Part shown: positions 36,790 through 48,944 of the stretch, piece after piece
Layout of the letters: each line of letters opens with the position of its first letter
How positions within the stretch are numbered: the first letter of the stretch is position 1
Assembly: GCF_027744825.2 (NCBI RefSeq)
Contig: NC_071335.1
Span: 30,827,501 to 30,891,500 of the forward strand
Length of the DNA: 64,000 nucleotides
From: Synchiropus splendidus
Lineage: Eukaryota > Chordata > Actinopteri > Syngnathiformes > Callionymidae
Reading direction: 5' to 3'
Position numbers and translations under genes: made by a program
The notes under the pieces: model-generated
Seen by the model: only the letters and a program-made list of their open reading frames with translations
What the model was told of the DNA's origin: nothing
The model's database searches: none

Positions 36790-39700
36790 CCACAAGAATC
36801 CCCATTTTTCAATTTAGATGAATTTGGTATATTACTGAATCAAATGTTGGACCTATACATACATTTAAACAACAAAATATTGTTTATTTTGCATCAGTTT
36901 GACAATAGCACAATAAATCACGATGGTGGCTACATTAGAGTACATTCAGAGTAGTGGAAACCCTGGCCATTGTGTAGCAAAAAACCTCCCTGAACAAAAG
37001 CAAACAGACGCTTTTGTTTGCTTTTGTTCAGGGATTCCTCCATGTTTGTTGTTGTTGTTATCATCCTAGCTGCCACGTGTCTTGTGCATCAGTGGGATCA
37101 GTGGACCAGGAACTCCTGCACTGACAAAGGTTATCTGGAGAACAAACTGTTCAATTAAATACAATTTAATTTAATGTAATTAAATGTATAAACGATCATG
37201 AACCAGGTGTATAGCCATATATTTATCGGGCAGAATTCATTCTCAAGGTTCATCTTTTTGTGGTGATAAATATTTCATGTGTAGTAAAAATTAAAACATT
37301 AATTCGAATTCGAATTCGTTATTTGATAATGAAAATGTGTGGGAACAAAAGAGAAGAAAAAGCTCTCTGCGCATAGCATAACGACACCAGAAGGTGGCAG
37401 CACAGACACTTATCGTAATCAATGTCAAGCTACACGCAATTTATCACGCGTGCGAATAAATGTTTTAACACTACAAACTAAAACAATGAAACAATGAAAG
37501 TCAATTGAAGATATGAAATAGAGAGTACACAAAAAGACATCGCAGGACGATCCTGACAAATGGCAAAGGTCATCCCTGCCTCATTCCTCTCAGGGTAATC
37601 CTGGAAATACTGCCTTCCCTACTTAATTCTTCTATTGATCCCTGTTGTTTTAATACTTGTGCACACGTCAATTTCTCAACACCAACATCAACTGTGGGCT
37701 CACCCACACAAACAAGAGTTCACCACCGACATGTATCACCTGCTCCGCTGTGGGTTTTGGTGACGGCTATGTGCCACGACACACTCGCATTGCAGTGGTC
37801 GTAATGTTGTGAAGTATTGTGTAGACAAATGAAAATACGAATACGTGGTCTCAGGCAGTGCGACACTACTGACAGCTTGGAAACATATTACATAAATCTT
37901 TCTTTTTTTCATCAGTTAAAATGAAAAGTGTGATTCAAAGTTTACGTAAAATCTTCACCGTGGACGCATCGTGATCATGTTTCAACAGACCTGGTGTCGT
38001 ACAGCTCCCAGCGCTCTCTGTAGTAATACTGCTGCAGGCTTTTGAACCAGTGAGTCGGCTGGTGCTGCCGGGTCCGGTTCAGCAGGTCTTGGAAGGAAGG
38101 TGACACATACAGGTCCTGGTCGATGGGGAAGGGCATGCGGTACTGGTGGTTGTGAAGGAGGTGGAACGCCCCCTGCTGGATGGAGCGCATGGGATAGAAC
38201 ATTGTCACCTGAAAGAAGAAAGCATCAGTCACATGTCCATGTTTCACACAGTGAGACGCTGCCTTGCTCACTAACCTCGTGCAGTGACTGGCTGGCGAAG
38301 ACGGTGCTCCAGGTGCTCGGTTCAGTGACCAGTGCAGGCAACAGGGAGCGACCTGTGAGGTGGACTTGGGCGGCAGAGCTGCCGGGGAGATAGTAGGTAG
38401 GGTATGGAATGGAAAACCAGTCCAGGATGGTGGGAGTGATGTCTGCAGAGACGAAGAGGAGGAAATATAAGTTCCAAGCTCCTTACATGATACCAAAAGT
38501 AGTGCAAATAAAGGAGAAGCTCTCATCATGTCCCACCCAGCAAGCTGACGTAAGCTTCGCTGGCGTCTCCCCAGCGCTGCCTATGCTCAGGAGAGGAGAC
38601 CAGCATAGGCTCCGCAATCCCAGAATGATACAAGTTGGTTCTGCCGTTAGGGAAGGGGATGCCATTATCCGAGCTGTAAATGACCAGAGTGTCGTTCTCG
38701 TAACCCGCATCACGGAGCTCTCGAAGAACTAATCCGATTCCTGCCGGGGAAATTCAGACATTTAAAGTCCATCTGTACTCAGGATTGCTTCCAATACTCT
38801 GTGTGTAACAGCCCCACATACCCTGATCCAACCTGCTGACGGTGGTGTACTGTGCAGCCAGATCAGCTCGTGCAGCAGGGGTGTCCGGAACAAAGGGTGG
38901 AACCTGAGTTCAGAAAATACAGGTGAGATACATTGAGATTCTGTGCATGCATTTCTGATTATCAGACATTTGGAGAATTTCAGAAACAAAACAAAAGAAA
39001 GCAAGAAATGTGAAAAACCAGGACATCAAATTGAAAAAAGCACACAAAGGAAAAATTCAATAGTGTTTCAGAAATATATAAAAAAAAGTATGCGGTTAAA
39101 TTTATACAAGAAATTAAGAATTAAAACTGCTTTCATAGTGAATTCACTTTCATGTGAGTACATGAAGGTAAAGTGAACCATATTGTGATGGGAATATACA
39201 TAAAAAGAATGAATAGTAGAACTCTTTGAATATCACAGCACACACTTCAGAGTCCAAGAAAACAAAGTAAAATTTCTGCATCCCTAATTTTCCACGCTCA
39301 ACACATTGGGACTGGATAAATACAGGGAAAGATGCGGCCCCCTCATCTGGTGTAGTCTGGTCTGGAGAGAATTCTGCAATATTTCGGGTCAATAAGTGAA
39401 ATAAAAGCTCTGATATCTGACCTTCACTTGCTCTGGTGTGTAATACTCCGGTGTCCAGTCAGGAATACTTCCCATCCCCGTCTCACCATTCCCAAACTTC
39501 TCACAGAACGCTCCATACTGAGGTTGTGAGTGTCCACATCTGTGGGTGTCATGAAATGCAACATAAAGGAAAAAAGGCCTCTCTTCTTCATTTGAAGCAT
39601 CTCCTTTGTTCCCATTTCTCTTTGAGACTTCTTCTTTATGGCTTTGGAAGAATTTGCGGACCAGCAGTTTGATCCTGGTTATGTTTCTCCCGACTTGCAA

Positions 39701-40992
39701 GACGGAGTTGTTTTCTTCGGTGTAGGAAAAGTCGAAGGGGTACACTGACCCGGGACCGACATGCTTCTTTCCAATGATGCCTTCAGGAAAAAGACAGCCG
39801 ATATATAAAACCTTGTCATCCAACATTTAAAGTCTATCCGAGCCTTACCGGTGTGCACATTGGCCTTGCTCAGGAGCAGCGGCAAACTTTGTACGCCATC
39901 AAAGGAGTTGAAATGATGGACACCCTGGTGGAGGCCGTACATGCCATTCTGGTGCTAAAACAAATCATCACATGGCTTCACATAAGATATTATACCTATA
40001 CACTAACCTGAAATGTACCAAACCACAAATAAAGAGGTTAAGTGGTGCAACCGATTGAAAATGAATTATGACTATTCCAGTGCACAGTGGCTCTGGTGGG
40101 GAAGTTCTGTATAGCGTTCCTCAAGAGATCACCAATAGCACATTGCATTTCAACAAATCCCAGTTCAAACTGTAGTTATTATTTCACTAGTGTGCTTTAC
40201 TCGTGCGCTCTCATCTCTACCTGTGGTAGACCGGTCAGGATGGTCGAGCGACTGGGAGAACAACTGCTGACAGACGTGAAGGCATTTTTAAACAGCAGGC
40301 TGTGCTGCGCCAGAGAGCGAAGGTTTGGGGTTTTGACCACCGTGTTGTTGTAGACCTCTGTCTCAAAACCTGCATCATCAGCTGTGAAACAGAAAAAAAT
40401 GTGGTCAGATGTACATGTACTGTACGTTTGTCAACTTTAAAGTTCTTCATTCATCGTCGTAATATTTCTATACAAAATATAAAAAAGATACATACATTTG
40501 ATAAGTTAATTTTATAAGTTTGATATTTTGTATAAGGATACTTAATGTGTTGATGAAATATCTATATCCTTTTTTTGGCACAGTACTTTCAGAGACTTGA
40601 AACCAATATTAGTTTGACACATAATTAAATTAAAAGCTACTTGAGCTACAGCAAGGATAATAGAATGAATGTAAGTTAAAGCATCAGCTACCACAATAGT
40701 TTTAAGTAAATTAATTCGAAAAAGACAAAAAAAACTTTCAAAATTGCATTATAATGTGGGGGCGAGACAATAAGAGTGATGTCAATTGTGTTTAAAACAA
40801 CGTTTGAAACAATCCACTCTGTAAATGATGAAACAAAAACGTAAGATTTATCTGAAAATAAAATCGCTCACCGATTATAAGAAGCACATTTCTATGCTTT
40901 GACTCTCCGATGCGACAAGAGGACAAAACGAGATAAATCAGCAGATGTATCATAATAGCTTTGATTAAAAACTTTTTAGGAACTAACAACAT
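36036..40992 (-). CDS. sgsh: N-sulfoglucosamine sulfohydrolase (heparan N-sulfatase, sulfamidase)
   Basis: Exons (minus): 40992-40872, 40381-40221, 39954-39849, 39780-39422, 38903-38822, 38740-38537, 38442-38276, 38208-37991, 36219-36036. They sum to 1,602 nt, giving 533 residues. SGSH removes N-linked sulfate from glucosamine at the end of heparan sulfate in the lysosome; its loss causes Sanfilippo type A disease in humans. The N-terminus is hydrophobic ([11 protein letters not shown]). Metal-binding ADDAGFE spans exons 1-2. The sulfatase signature SCSPSR, whose Cys becomes formylglycine, ends exon 2. [15 protein letters not shown] carries the late metal ligands. The C-terminus [11 protein letters not shown]...[12 protein letters not shown] matches the human enzyme. 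It is about 30 residues longer than human (502), mostly from an insert in exon 4 ([20 protein letters not shown]). Head-to-head with slc26a11. Confidence 0.97.
36705..36786. repeat. (AT)n microsatellite, about 41 units
   Basis: Uninterrupted AT dinucleotide run of about 82 bases inside the last sgsh intron. Length may be unreliable in the assembly. Confidence 0.97.
36988..37033. repeat. Perfect 18-bp inverted repeat with 10-nt loop
   Basis: CCCTGAACAAAAGCAAAC (36988-37005) is followed, after AGACGCTTTT, by its exact reverse complement (37016-37033). Flanking bases (CCT before, ATTCCT after) hint at an older, longer inverted repeat. Confidence 0.9.
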
Positions 40993-41197
40993 CCGTTAGC
41001 TCGAGTAACCCATCGCTACTTCCGTAAATACCAATTGTCCCGCCCAATCAGCGTCACATGACACGCGTCACATGACCGCAGGACAGCGAGACACGGAATC
41101 ATATCCAGCCAAGACGAGAAGCCTGAATTTAGGAAGTACCTCGGTGAATCTCACTTATCTATCGTGAATCACGTCTGAGCGGGCGCAATATACCAAA
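40993..41197. promoter_or_regulatory. Bidirectional sgsh / slc26a11 promoter
   Basis: The two genes diverge here with only about 200 bases between the sgsh ATG and the first slc26a11 exon. It is CpG-containing and TATA-less. It holds an inverted-CCAAT-type element (CCAATCA, 41044-41050) and two copies of GTCACATGAC at 41053-41062 and 41067-41076, 14 bases apart. GTCACATGAC is a one-base variant of the CLEAR/TFEB element GTCACGTGAC and contains the TCACATGA M-box bound by MITF/TFE factors. Such sites are common at lysosomal gene promoters. Binding is inferred. Confidence 0.7.
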
Positions 41198-41687
41198 ATG
41201 TGGAACTTGGATTTAGGTAATGTTTTTTATTTGCTTTATTGGTTCTGTTCTTTAAGTATCGCGTCCAGCTCTTGCGCTGCTAAACAGCATAATAACCCAT
41301 TTCATTTGTTGCAAATTTACATTTTTTGTCTATCATTAATTTACCTTTACACCATTAAAAAATGCTAAATTGTCTAATTATTATTACACTCAGGCGCATG
41401 TGATTTCTCTATTTCTGTTTTTGAAATAAGAGTTAAATAACTGCTCCTCTTGCTCTCATAAAACCTGAGTTGAGTGAGGTCAAGCTAGCTGCAGCAAAGG
41501 TTGTAAAACTTTGCCTTGTCATATGATGGTCATGTGATAAGTCGCACTTGTGAATGGGATAATGCTTTGAAACTGGTGCTTTGACTTTACAGGTGACCTG
41601 TGCGCTTCTTTCTGTCTAACTACTGCAAACTGACCGGCAGCTGTAGAGCGGATGAGTTTCCTTTAACTGAAAAAGGAGCTTGAGTAG
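41198..41687 (+). other. slc26a11: slc26a11 5' non-coding exons with a short uORF
   Basis: A donor at 41217 (TTTAG/GTAATG) pairs with an acceptor at 41592 (TTTACAG). The second non-coding exon ends at about 41687 (GAGTAG/GTGAGT). The main coding exon starts at 41860 after TTCTTCCCAG. An ATG at 41198 opens a frame across the first junction that ends after about 19 codons (MWNLDLGDLCASF...), a possible uORF. The 5' end of exon 1 is not defined. Confidence 0.5.
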
Positions 41688-41864
41688 GTGAGTTATTTGA
41701 AATGTGTTGTGCTATACAGAGATGAACTAGAGTTTGTGCGGGTTATACTTTTGTTCCCGACTTTTTACTACTTGAATGAGAACACTGCTGAATTTTCCAA
41801 GCCAATGAGGGAGCTACTCAATACATTTCAGGAAAAGACAGCTGTCTGTTTCTTCCCAGGTCCA

Positions 41865-44800
41865 ATGGAGGAACCTCTGCTCGGGGGATACGTGAGTCGG
41901 GGCGACCGCTGTGGCAGGATTTTGAGGTCCTGGCTGCCCATCCTTTCCTGGTTGCCACGCTACAAGTTGAAATGGCTGCAGATGGATCTGCTTGCTGGTC
42001 TGACCGTGGGGTTGACTGTAGTACCGCAGGCCCTGGCCTACGCTGAAGTAGCAGGTCTACCGATACAGGTGTGTTGGATATTTCTGCATATTGCGATGCC
42101 ATGTTGTATTCTCCAGTGAATTAGTCCAAAATATTCATGACACTTTCCCTTCCCAGTATGGCCTGTACTCTGCCTTCATGGGTGGCTTCATCTACACCCT
42201 ACTGGGGACGTCCAAAGACGTGACTCTGGGTCCGACAGCCATCATGTCCCTCTTGTGTTCCTCTCTGGTGGCTGGAGAACCCAGGCGAGCCGTTCTGCTC
42301 AGCCTCCTGTGCGGCCTCATCCAGGCGGGGATGGCTTTGCTCCGATTAGGTGAGTAAACATGGAATAAACTCACAATATGCCGCTCCCTTTCATAACACA
42401 AAGTGGAAAAAGCGAAATCATCCTCTGCCTTGGTACTTGACTCTCACTCCGTGAATTGTGTTTTTTCTGCAGGCTTCCTCCTGGACTTCATCTCCTTCCC
42501 TGTCATCAAAGGCTTCACTTGTGCCGCTGCAGTGACTATTGGCTTCGGTCAGGTTAAGGTAACAGAGAGTTACAGGACGATGCATCGTCTTGTAATATTG
42601 GGGTCCAAAATATTACTGTCATGTTAGGGATCATCTCGAATCACCTTTAAACTTGAGTGTGGACGCATCTGTATTTGTGTTTGTGCATCTGTCTTTAGTC
42701 ACAGTAGGTACATGCATTTGTTTTCCTGCTGGTCAGTTATGGGCCCAAGTGGCTTGAAAGTCCCTTGGTGTCGACTTGAAGAAATGCATGGTGGCGGAAA
42801 ACAATGTCTTATACATATTACAGAACATTTGAAATCCTATATGGGCCGATCAGAATAAACATTACAGTTCAAGGCACAGAAAAAGATGAATTTCACTCTG
42901 AATGCTTTACAAAACTTGGAAAGAGAAAATAATAGACAAATATAACAATAACAACAATAATAACATTATTATTATTATTGTTATTATTATTATTGTTATT
43001 ATTATTATTATTATTATAGACTAAATACAAAATAAATCTTATCAAGTGATAATTCGGTGGTCTGTCTGACCATCCACCCGTTGGTAACCATCTATTTGCA
43101 ACTCCTTCTAGAACATTTTGGGGCTGAAGAACATCCCTCAAGAGTTCTACCTGCAGGTCTACTACACCTTCTGCAGGATCACTGAGGCCAGAGTCGGGGA
43201 CGTGGTCCTCGGCCTCCTTTGTCTCCTCCTGCTGGTCATGCTGGTGCTGATGAAGGCCAGTCTGAGATCTGGCGAAGCTCCGGCGTACTCCAGAGCTGCC
43301 AGGAAACTGGTTTGGACTGTCTCCACAAGTGAGTTCAAACATGGTGTTCTCTGTTTGGAAAATCTACTATTGATGTAATTCATTAAACAAAGATGTTTTA
43401 AGAACAGTGAGTCACAACTGTGAACTCAGTAAATCAATATTTGCAGTTGTCAAGCGATTGTTATTGATCGTCCTCCATTAATGGGAGTGTCTTCAGTCGC
43501 TCTGATGTTTTTGCATGTGCTTGCCGCGGCGTTGCTCCTGGCAGTGCGCAACGCTCTGGTGGTTGTAGGTGCGACTCTAGTGGCCTTCGCCTGGGATGTG
43601 ACTGGCCATCATGTGTTCAGCATCACCGGGAACACTACTGCCGGGCTGCCACCGTTTCGCCCGCCGCCCACCTCTGATGTCACAGCCAACGGCACGGTCA
43701 TTCCATTCGTGCAGATTGTGGAGGTAAGGGTCTATGGTTTCAGTTTCGGAAATCCAGTTGTTTTTTTTAACCTCTGTTGTTTTGTAGGACTTCGGAGCCG
43801 GACTGGCTGTGATTCCTCTGATGGGGCTGCTGGAGAGCATTGCTATAGCGAAAGCATTTGGTGAGTGATTGACAGTAAACCCGTCACAGAAACACAGAAC
43901 TGAGAACGTTGACCCTACTTTTTTTATTGGAACACATAAAGCACTCGAAAGAATGGAGTGGATTCTTAAGAAATGTCATGTGCCGGCATTTCCTGCAGAA
44001 GAAGAAGTAGGATGCAGTTACAACATCTATGGTTTTTCAGCGTTCTCCACCACAAATGGCGTCAGAAGTGGGAGGTCAATAAAAGGTTTTTGCACTGAAC
44101 TCAAGTATTAGAATGATGCAGTGGCTTCACTTCTTCAAAGTTATGTTTTCATTAACAGTTCTCCTTAAAGAACTAACCACACCCAGTTACAGTAAAACAC
44201 TTAAGTAACTTTATTGCAGAAGAAAGAATGGCTGAAACTTCCAGTTCCTGCCATGTGAAGCTTCATGAAGCAGCTCATTTATTGTCTCAAAAAAAAAAGA
44301 GAAAAAGTGGAGGATTATTAAACCAAGGGTGGCGTCTAGTGGACTCCTTTGTTGACATGTTCTCCATCATTATTCCCACAGCACACCTCACCATAACATT
44401 AGGTTACATTACTTGACAATAAAAGAAAAATTAACCACCACATTTCTTTCTGTCTCCAGCCAGTCAGAATAACTACCGCATTGATGCCAACCAGGAACTT
44501 TTGGCAATTGGCATGACTAACATCATGGGCTCCTTTGTCTCGGCCTACCCTGTCACCGGCAGTTTTGGGAGGTTTGTGCGTGTTTGTCTCTCTTTTGTCC
44601 ATTCACACATGCATTCTCTTTGTTTCCCTTGCAACATGTCCCCTGTTCATCCAGGACGGCAGTGAATTCTCAGACCGGGGTTTGTACTCCAGCTGGAGGG
44701 ATTGTCACAAGTGAGTCACTGCTTCAGATTGAGATGTTGAGAGCTAAGAACCTCAAGTATAGATCGTCTGAACACTTTATTTAGTGGAGTAATTGTGGCA

Positions 44801-46597
44801 TCTTATGATCCGTTGTTAAAGGATAAGGATGAATGAAGGAAACAAGTGAAACCAGTAGACAATTCCCATGAAATCATTACAACAAGAAAGCTTAAACTGT
44901 TATTGACTTTATGCATGGATTGCATTGACTGTTAAATTCAAGTGTGGGAGACCTTCACTGTACTTCTGTAATCTGTAATCTGGTGCTGACAGAGCAGAAA
45001 TGGAAATGTAGTAGTGGCAGTTGCTTGTCAGTCTGTTTCTTAGAGGGGATAACAGAGTTGACTGTTGCTCTTGAATGCAGATTAAGTTGAATGTGTTAAA
45101 CTTGTCATGACTTAACATGTGTAACGTGGTGCACCTAGAACTGGAGTTAATCAGTGTTATTTTTTTAACCTGTAATTTATTATTAAAATGTACTGATAAC
45201 TTGCAACAATGGACCCTAAAGCACATTCTGAAATTGACGTTGTTTGAAATTGTGTTTGTATATTGGATTTAAAGGCAGAAGCTGACGCGATTCAGTAGGT
45301 CAAGTTGGGCCTAAAACTGGACCTTGTAGTAGACTGCAGGAGACTTGCTTTGGTGGAAGTGTTAGGGTTAACCCAAGCACGGGTTTGTTGATAGGTCTAA
45401 AATGACAGAGATGATGAGTCTACTTGGGAAAAAAGTAGCCCGCATTAATATATTGATTATCGATTTATATATATTTCCATGCATGCTGTTTGTCACACAG
45501 CAGATATGGAGGAAGTGAAACAATCACATTTATTCTGCCTCTAGAAAACCAAACAAAAGAATGGAAAACAGAAGCCAATGAAGAGAAGTTGGCACTAAAG
45601 TGTATGTTATGTTAGCAGGTAGTCAAATGACGTCAGAGCCTTATAGTGAGTGATTTTTAAAAAAGGCCTCATTATTAAATAAACGGAGAGCTGGGCTGCA
45701 AAAATAAGACACTGGTGTGTGTCCTGACAGGCTTGACCGTGTTGCTCTCGCTGGCGTTCCTCATGCCGGCCTTCTACTACATCCCAAAAGCCTCCCTGGC
45801 GGCTGTTGTCATCTGCGCGGTGGCTCCCATGCTGGATTACAGCGCTGTGGCTAAGATGTGGAAGATACGCAGTGAGTGACAGCTCAGCAATTTACTGAGT
45901 TTCGAGAACTAACATTTAGCTTTCATTTCATTTTTCATTTCATTTTCATCTTCAGAGCTGGACCTGCTGCCCTTCCTCGTGACCTTCGTGATGAGCCTGT
46001 GGCAGGTGCAGTACGGCATCATGGGAGGCGTCGCCGTGTCTGGAGTGCTGCTGCTGTACCACACCGCCAGACCGCAGATCACTGTGCGGATCTTTTTTTT
46101 GACTCAGTATTTTATGAAATTCTGCTGAACCCTGTGGCATGTGTGCAGGTGTCGGATCAAGGTGTGCTGTTAATGGAACTGAGCAGCGGGCTCAGCTTTC
46201 CCGCCACAGAATACCTCAGCCACGTCATGCACACACAAGCCCTGCAGGGTGAGGACCACTGAGCGTTTGGATGCGTGTAGCTGAAGACTGTAGCCATCCC
46301 TGTGATCCACAGTGTCTCCCCCACGGTCGGTGATCCTGGACTTCCGCCATGTCAGCGTCATTGACTACACAGTGGTCAGTGAGCTCAGGGATCTGCTGCA
46401 ACAGTTCCAACTACAAAATGTGCATCTGATCTTTTACAGAGTGCAGGTATCTCCCCTCACACCGCAGCAGTTTTGAACTCTGAGTTTCATTTGCTGTCTT
46501 CTTGTCTTAGCCATCCGTGCTGCAGGTGCTACTCAAGGCCGACCTTCAAGGGTTCAAACACACGGACAGCGTGGAGGAAGCACTTCATGTTTCATGA
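41865..46597 (+). CDS. slc26a11: Sodium-independent sulfate anion transporter (SLC26 family member 11)
   Basis: Coding exons: 41865-42068, 42157-42349, 42473-42558, 43112-43328, 43545-43723, 43788-43860, 44460-44571, 44655-44710, 45731-45871, 45956-46083, 46149-46248, 46313-46446, 46511-46597. They sum to 1,710 nt, giving 569 residues. SLC26A11 moves sulfate and chloride across plasma and probably lysosomal membranes. Visible: the SLC26 signature GLTVGLTVVPQALAYAEVAG, the GLYSAFMG...LGTSKDVTLGPTAIMSLL stretch, hydrophobic helices through to about residue 440, NYRIDANQELLAIG and YPVTGSFGRTAVN. A C-terminal STAS domain follows (SVILDFRHVSVIDYTVVSEL). One donor (after 46083, GTGCGG) is weak but the phase is right. 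The start ATG gives MEEPLLGGYVSRG with an acidic/dileucine-like opening. Sulfate released by sgsh in the lysosome is a plausible substrate, which fits the shared promoter. Confidence 0.95.
42940..43018. repeat. (ATT)n microsatellite
   Basis: Slightly interrupted ATT/GTT trinucleotide run in the slc26a11 intron before the exon at 43112. Confidence 0.9.
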
Positions 46598-48838
46598 AGA
46601 AAGTCCTTGTGATGAAGGATCACCGGGATTTACCAGCTGCTATCCAGGTCATATGGTGATGCACTACTTCTGCCTTAGTAACACCCTAGTAACTCTGAAT
46701 TCAAGTATATGTCCCGCCCCGCCACACGACATTGGTGAACTCCATCTTGGAATTTATGACCCCCAAAACAAGCTATTGAAGTTTTAAACTATTGTGAGCA
46801 ACAAACAAAGCAAACCCATCAGCTCCACTGCACATCTTGGTGCACAAAATAACCTCTCAGAATCAGAAGAAAAGTGTATTTCATTACATGTGATACTGAT
46901 TTAAAGTGGTTTTTATTCACTTAAAAATAATTCTGAATATCACTCAAGCATTTGGGTAAATATTCTGCAGTATAAAACACACATTACAGTTTTGTTTGTA
47001 CAAATGACAGCACACTAGCATATAGGTCAAAGAACAGAAAGACGTATCTTCAGTTCTCATCTACAGGAGTGATACAGAAACAGCACAGCGCAGAATGATA
47101 CAGAGTCAGTCACCAGGTTGAGACTTGTAAAAGTGAAGATGTAAAATCTGCAGTGCAAGAAGTCACAAGAAGCATTTCCAAAGTAATGTGTTGCTAAAAA
47201 CCTGCCGAACACTGTGAGAAAGTCGAGTGAAACAGTGCAATCCAGTGTTGCTCTTCCTCTCAGTCAACTGTTGCCGAGTATATTATTCAATTGTACACAG
47301 ATATTTTGAGATGTCGTGTCAAATTACAGGTAGTAAGTGTAGCATTGAAGCTGTAAAGAGGTGAACTATGAACTAATTCAATGACACTTCTGAATGAAGC
47401 AGCTCAGTTGGTTGTATCCAAGTCAGTAATGGCTGTTATTATGTGTTTGTCAACAGCACCAGCGTGAGTTTGAACCAATCAGAGGAACATTTGTGTGTGT
47501 GGTTTGTTGATGCAGGGATTTTTTGTTGATCATGATCTGATCAAAATCCTTATATGACAACTTCTGTCTTCTTATCTGACCATTGGTACTTCAGTCATTC
47601 AAAAGCTTCAGTACTGACTCTCTCTCTGAAATCTCTCCCCACAAGCAGCAAGAAAGTTTCCTTTAACACAACAAAGTTACCGTCGTGTGGAGACTTTCAC
47701 TCATGACTGTGGTCACAGAGATGTGACCGGAGTGGCCTCTCTCAGTTCACTGCAGTCATGAACACTTGGTCAGTATCGGTCAGTATCGCTCGGCTTTTAG
47801 TGTAACATCTGTGTTCAGTTTTTATTCCTGGCCAGTTTGTAATGATCCTGAATCAAAAGAGATGTATGATTTTGTGAACTACCTCGAATGTTGACGGCTT
47901 ACTTTCATTTCTGTCAGGTGATCAGCTGGATGACATTATTGCACAGTGACACTAAACATGGATTTTAGTTTTTTTTAATAATTCTTTGTATTGCTTTTAT
48001 ATATATTTGAAATCTTTTACAGTTGTGGGTAATAAAATACTCCTGAAGTCATCATTGTGCTTTTGCTTTTATATGTTAAAACTACAATATTGCTCAGATT
48101 GTTTTTCGCACCTTGATTGTAATAATTTAGTTGTGTTTACTGACACAAATATAACTTACTTTTACTCGTGTGGGGAACCAACTATCCAATCTATTAACCA
48201 GCTTGTCATCAGAACCATTTTTTCAGAAAATCAAGAGTTTGGACTCAACGGAAGCCATGAAATGACTTTTTCCAGAACTCAAATGACTTAAAAGAAACAA
48301 AAACTTGTCTGGCATCTTTGGACCCAGTAAACATCAAGGAAAGTGAAGAAATTCATTAAAATATAAAAGTTGAATTTTGGTTTAAACGCGACGACGACAG
48401 GACACAAAATGCCAAAAAATGACAAGTTTTCAATACTCTGTTCAGCTCCTTCTGCACATAGTGTATATTCTCTGTCTGTAATGCAGGAAACACAGTTTTG
48501 TGAAGCCGCATTGTTACTGTTTTCTAGATCCATTGTCCAGAATATTTACTCATGGAACTTGGTTCTCTTGACCCTTTGCGTTTTACACCTCACCTTCAAA
48601 TAAACCTCAGGAGTGACGCAGTTCTGTGAGTGACATATGAATGCCTGCATACACGGCTCTACTTGTTTTGTCAATCGCAACCCCCATGTTATTGCTGGCT
48701 ATTAGATCCAAAATAAGTACAAACCTTGTGCATGTCTGCTTCCTTGAACTTGTCCAGGTGTCGCATGCATTCACACACTCACACACTGAGAGAAAGGTGG
48801 GCGGGTAGGAGTTTGATCAACTGCCTCACAGCAAGAAG
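46598..48838. other. slc26a11 3'UTR and intergenic DNA
   Basis: No further coding exon is recognised. Plus-strand AATAAA-type signals occur at about 48030 and 48598, either of which could end slc26a11, but the 3' end cannot be placed. Open frames here are short, AT-rich and lack splice context. Confidence 0.4.
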
Positions 48839-48944
48839 ATGCTTCCAGCTTGGGGCAACCTCAGTCCTTTCACTGTGTGTGTGCTTGTGTGGGTTTACTC
48901 CGGGCACTCCGGTATCCTCCTACAGCCCAAAGCTGTGCAGTTCG
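48839..48944 (+). CDS. Orphan signal-peptide exon (partial gene, possibly Ig-type receptor)
   Basis: An ATG at 48839 opens MLPAWGNLSPFTVCVLVWVY followed by SGHSGILLQPKAVQFG. This is a classic signal peptide followed by a strand-like start as in Ig-superfamily proteins. A GTGAGT donor follows in phase 1 (exon end 48944), the usual phase for a signal exon before an Ig domain. No matching second exon was found before the NLR gene at 49988. It may be a remnant, the 5' exon of a gene whose remaining exons were lost, or a chance frame. Confidence 0.3.

Larger units (their letters stand above)
36220..37990. other. Last intron of sgsh
   Basis: Contains a long TA microsatellite (36705-36786) and a perfect hairpin (36988-37033). 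Near 37780-37803 a GTGGTCGTAATGTTGTG phrase resembles the fish repeat end also seen, inverted, near 30460. No exon is recognised. Confidence 0.55.

Noticed and set aside
36652..36954. Frame with an IYIYIY run
   Set aside because: Translation of the AT microsatellite in an sgsh intron.
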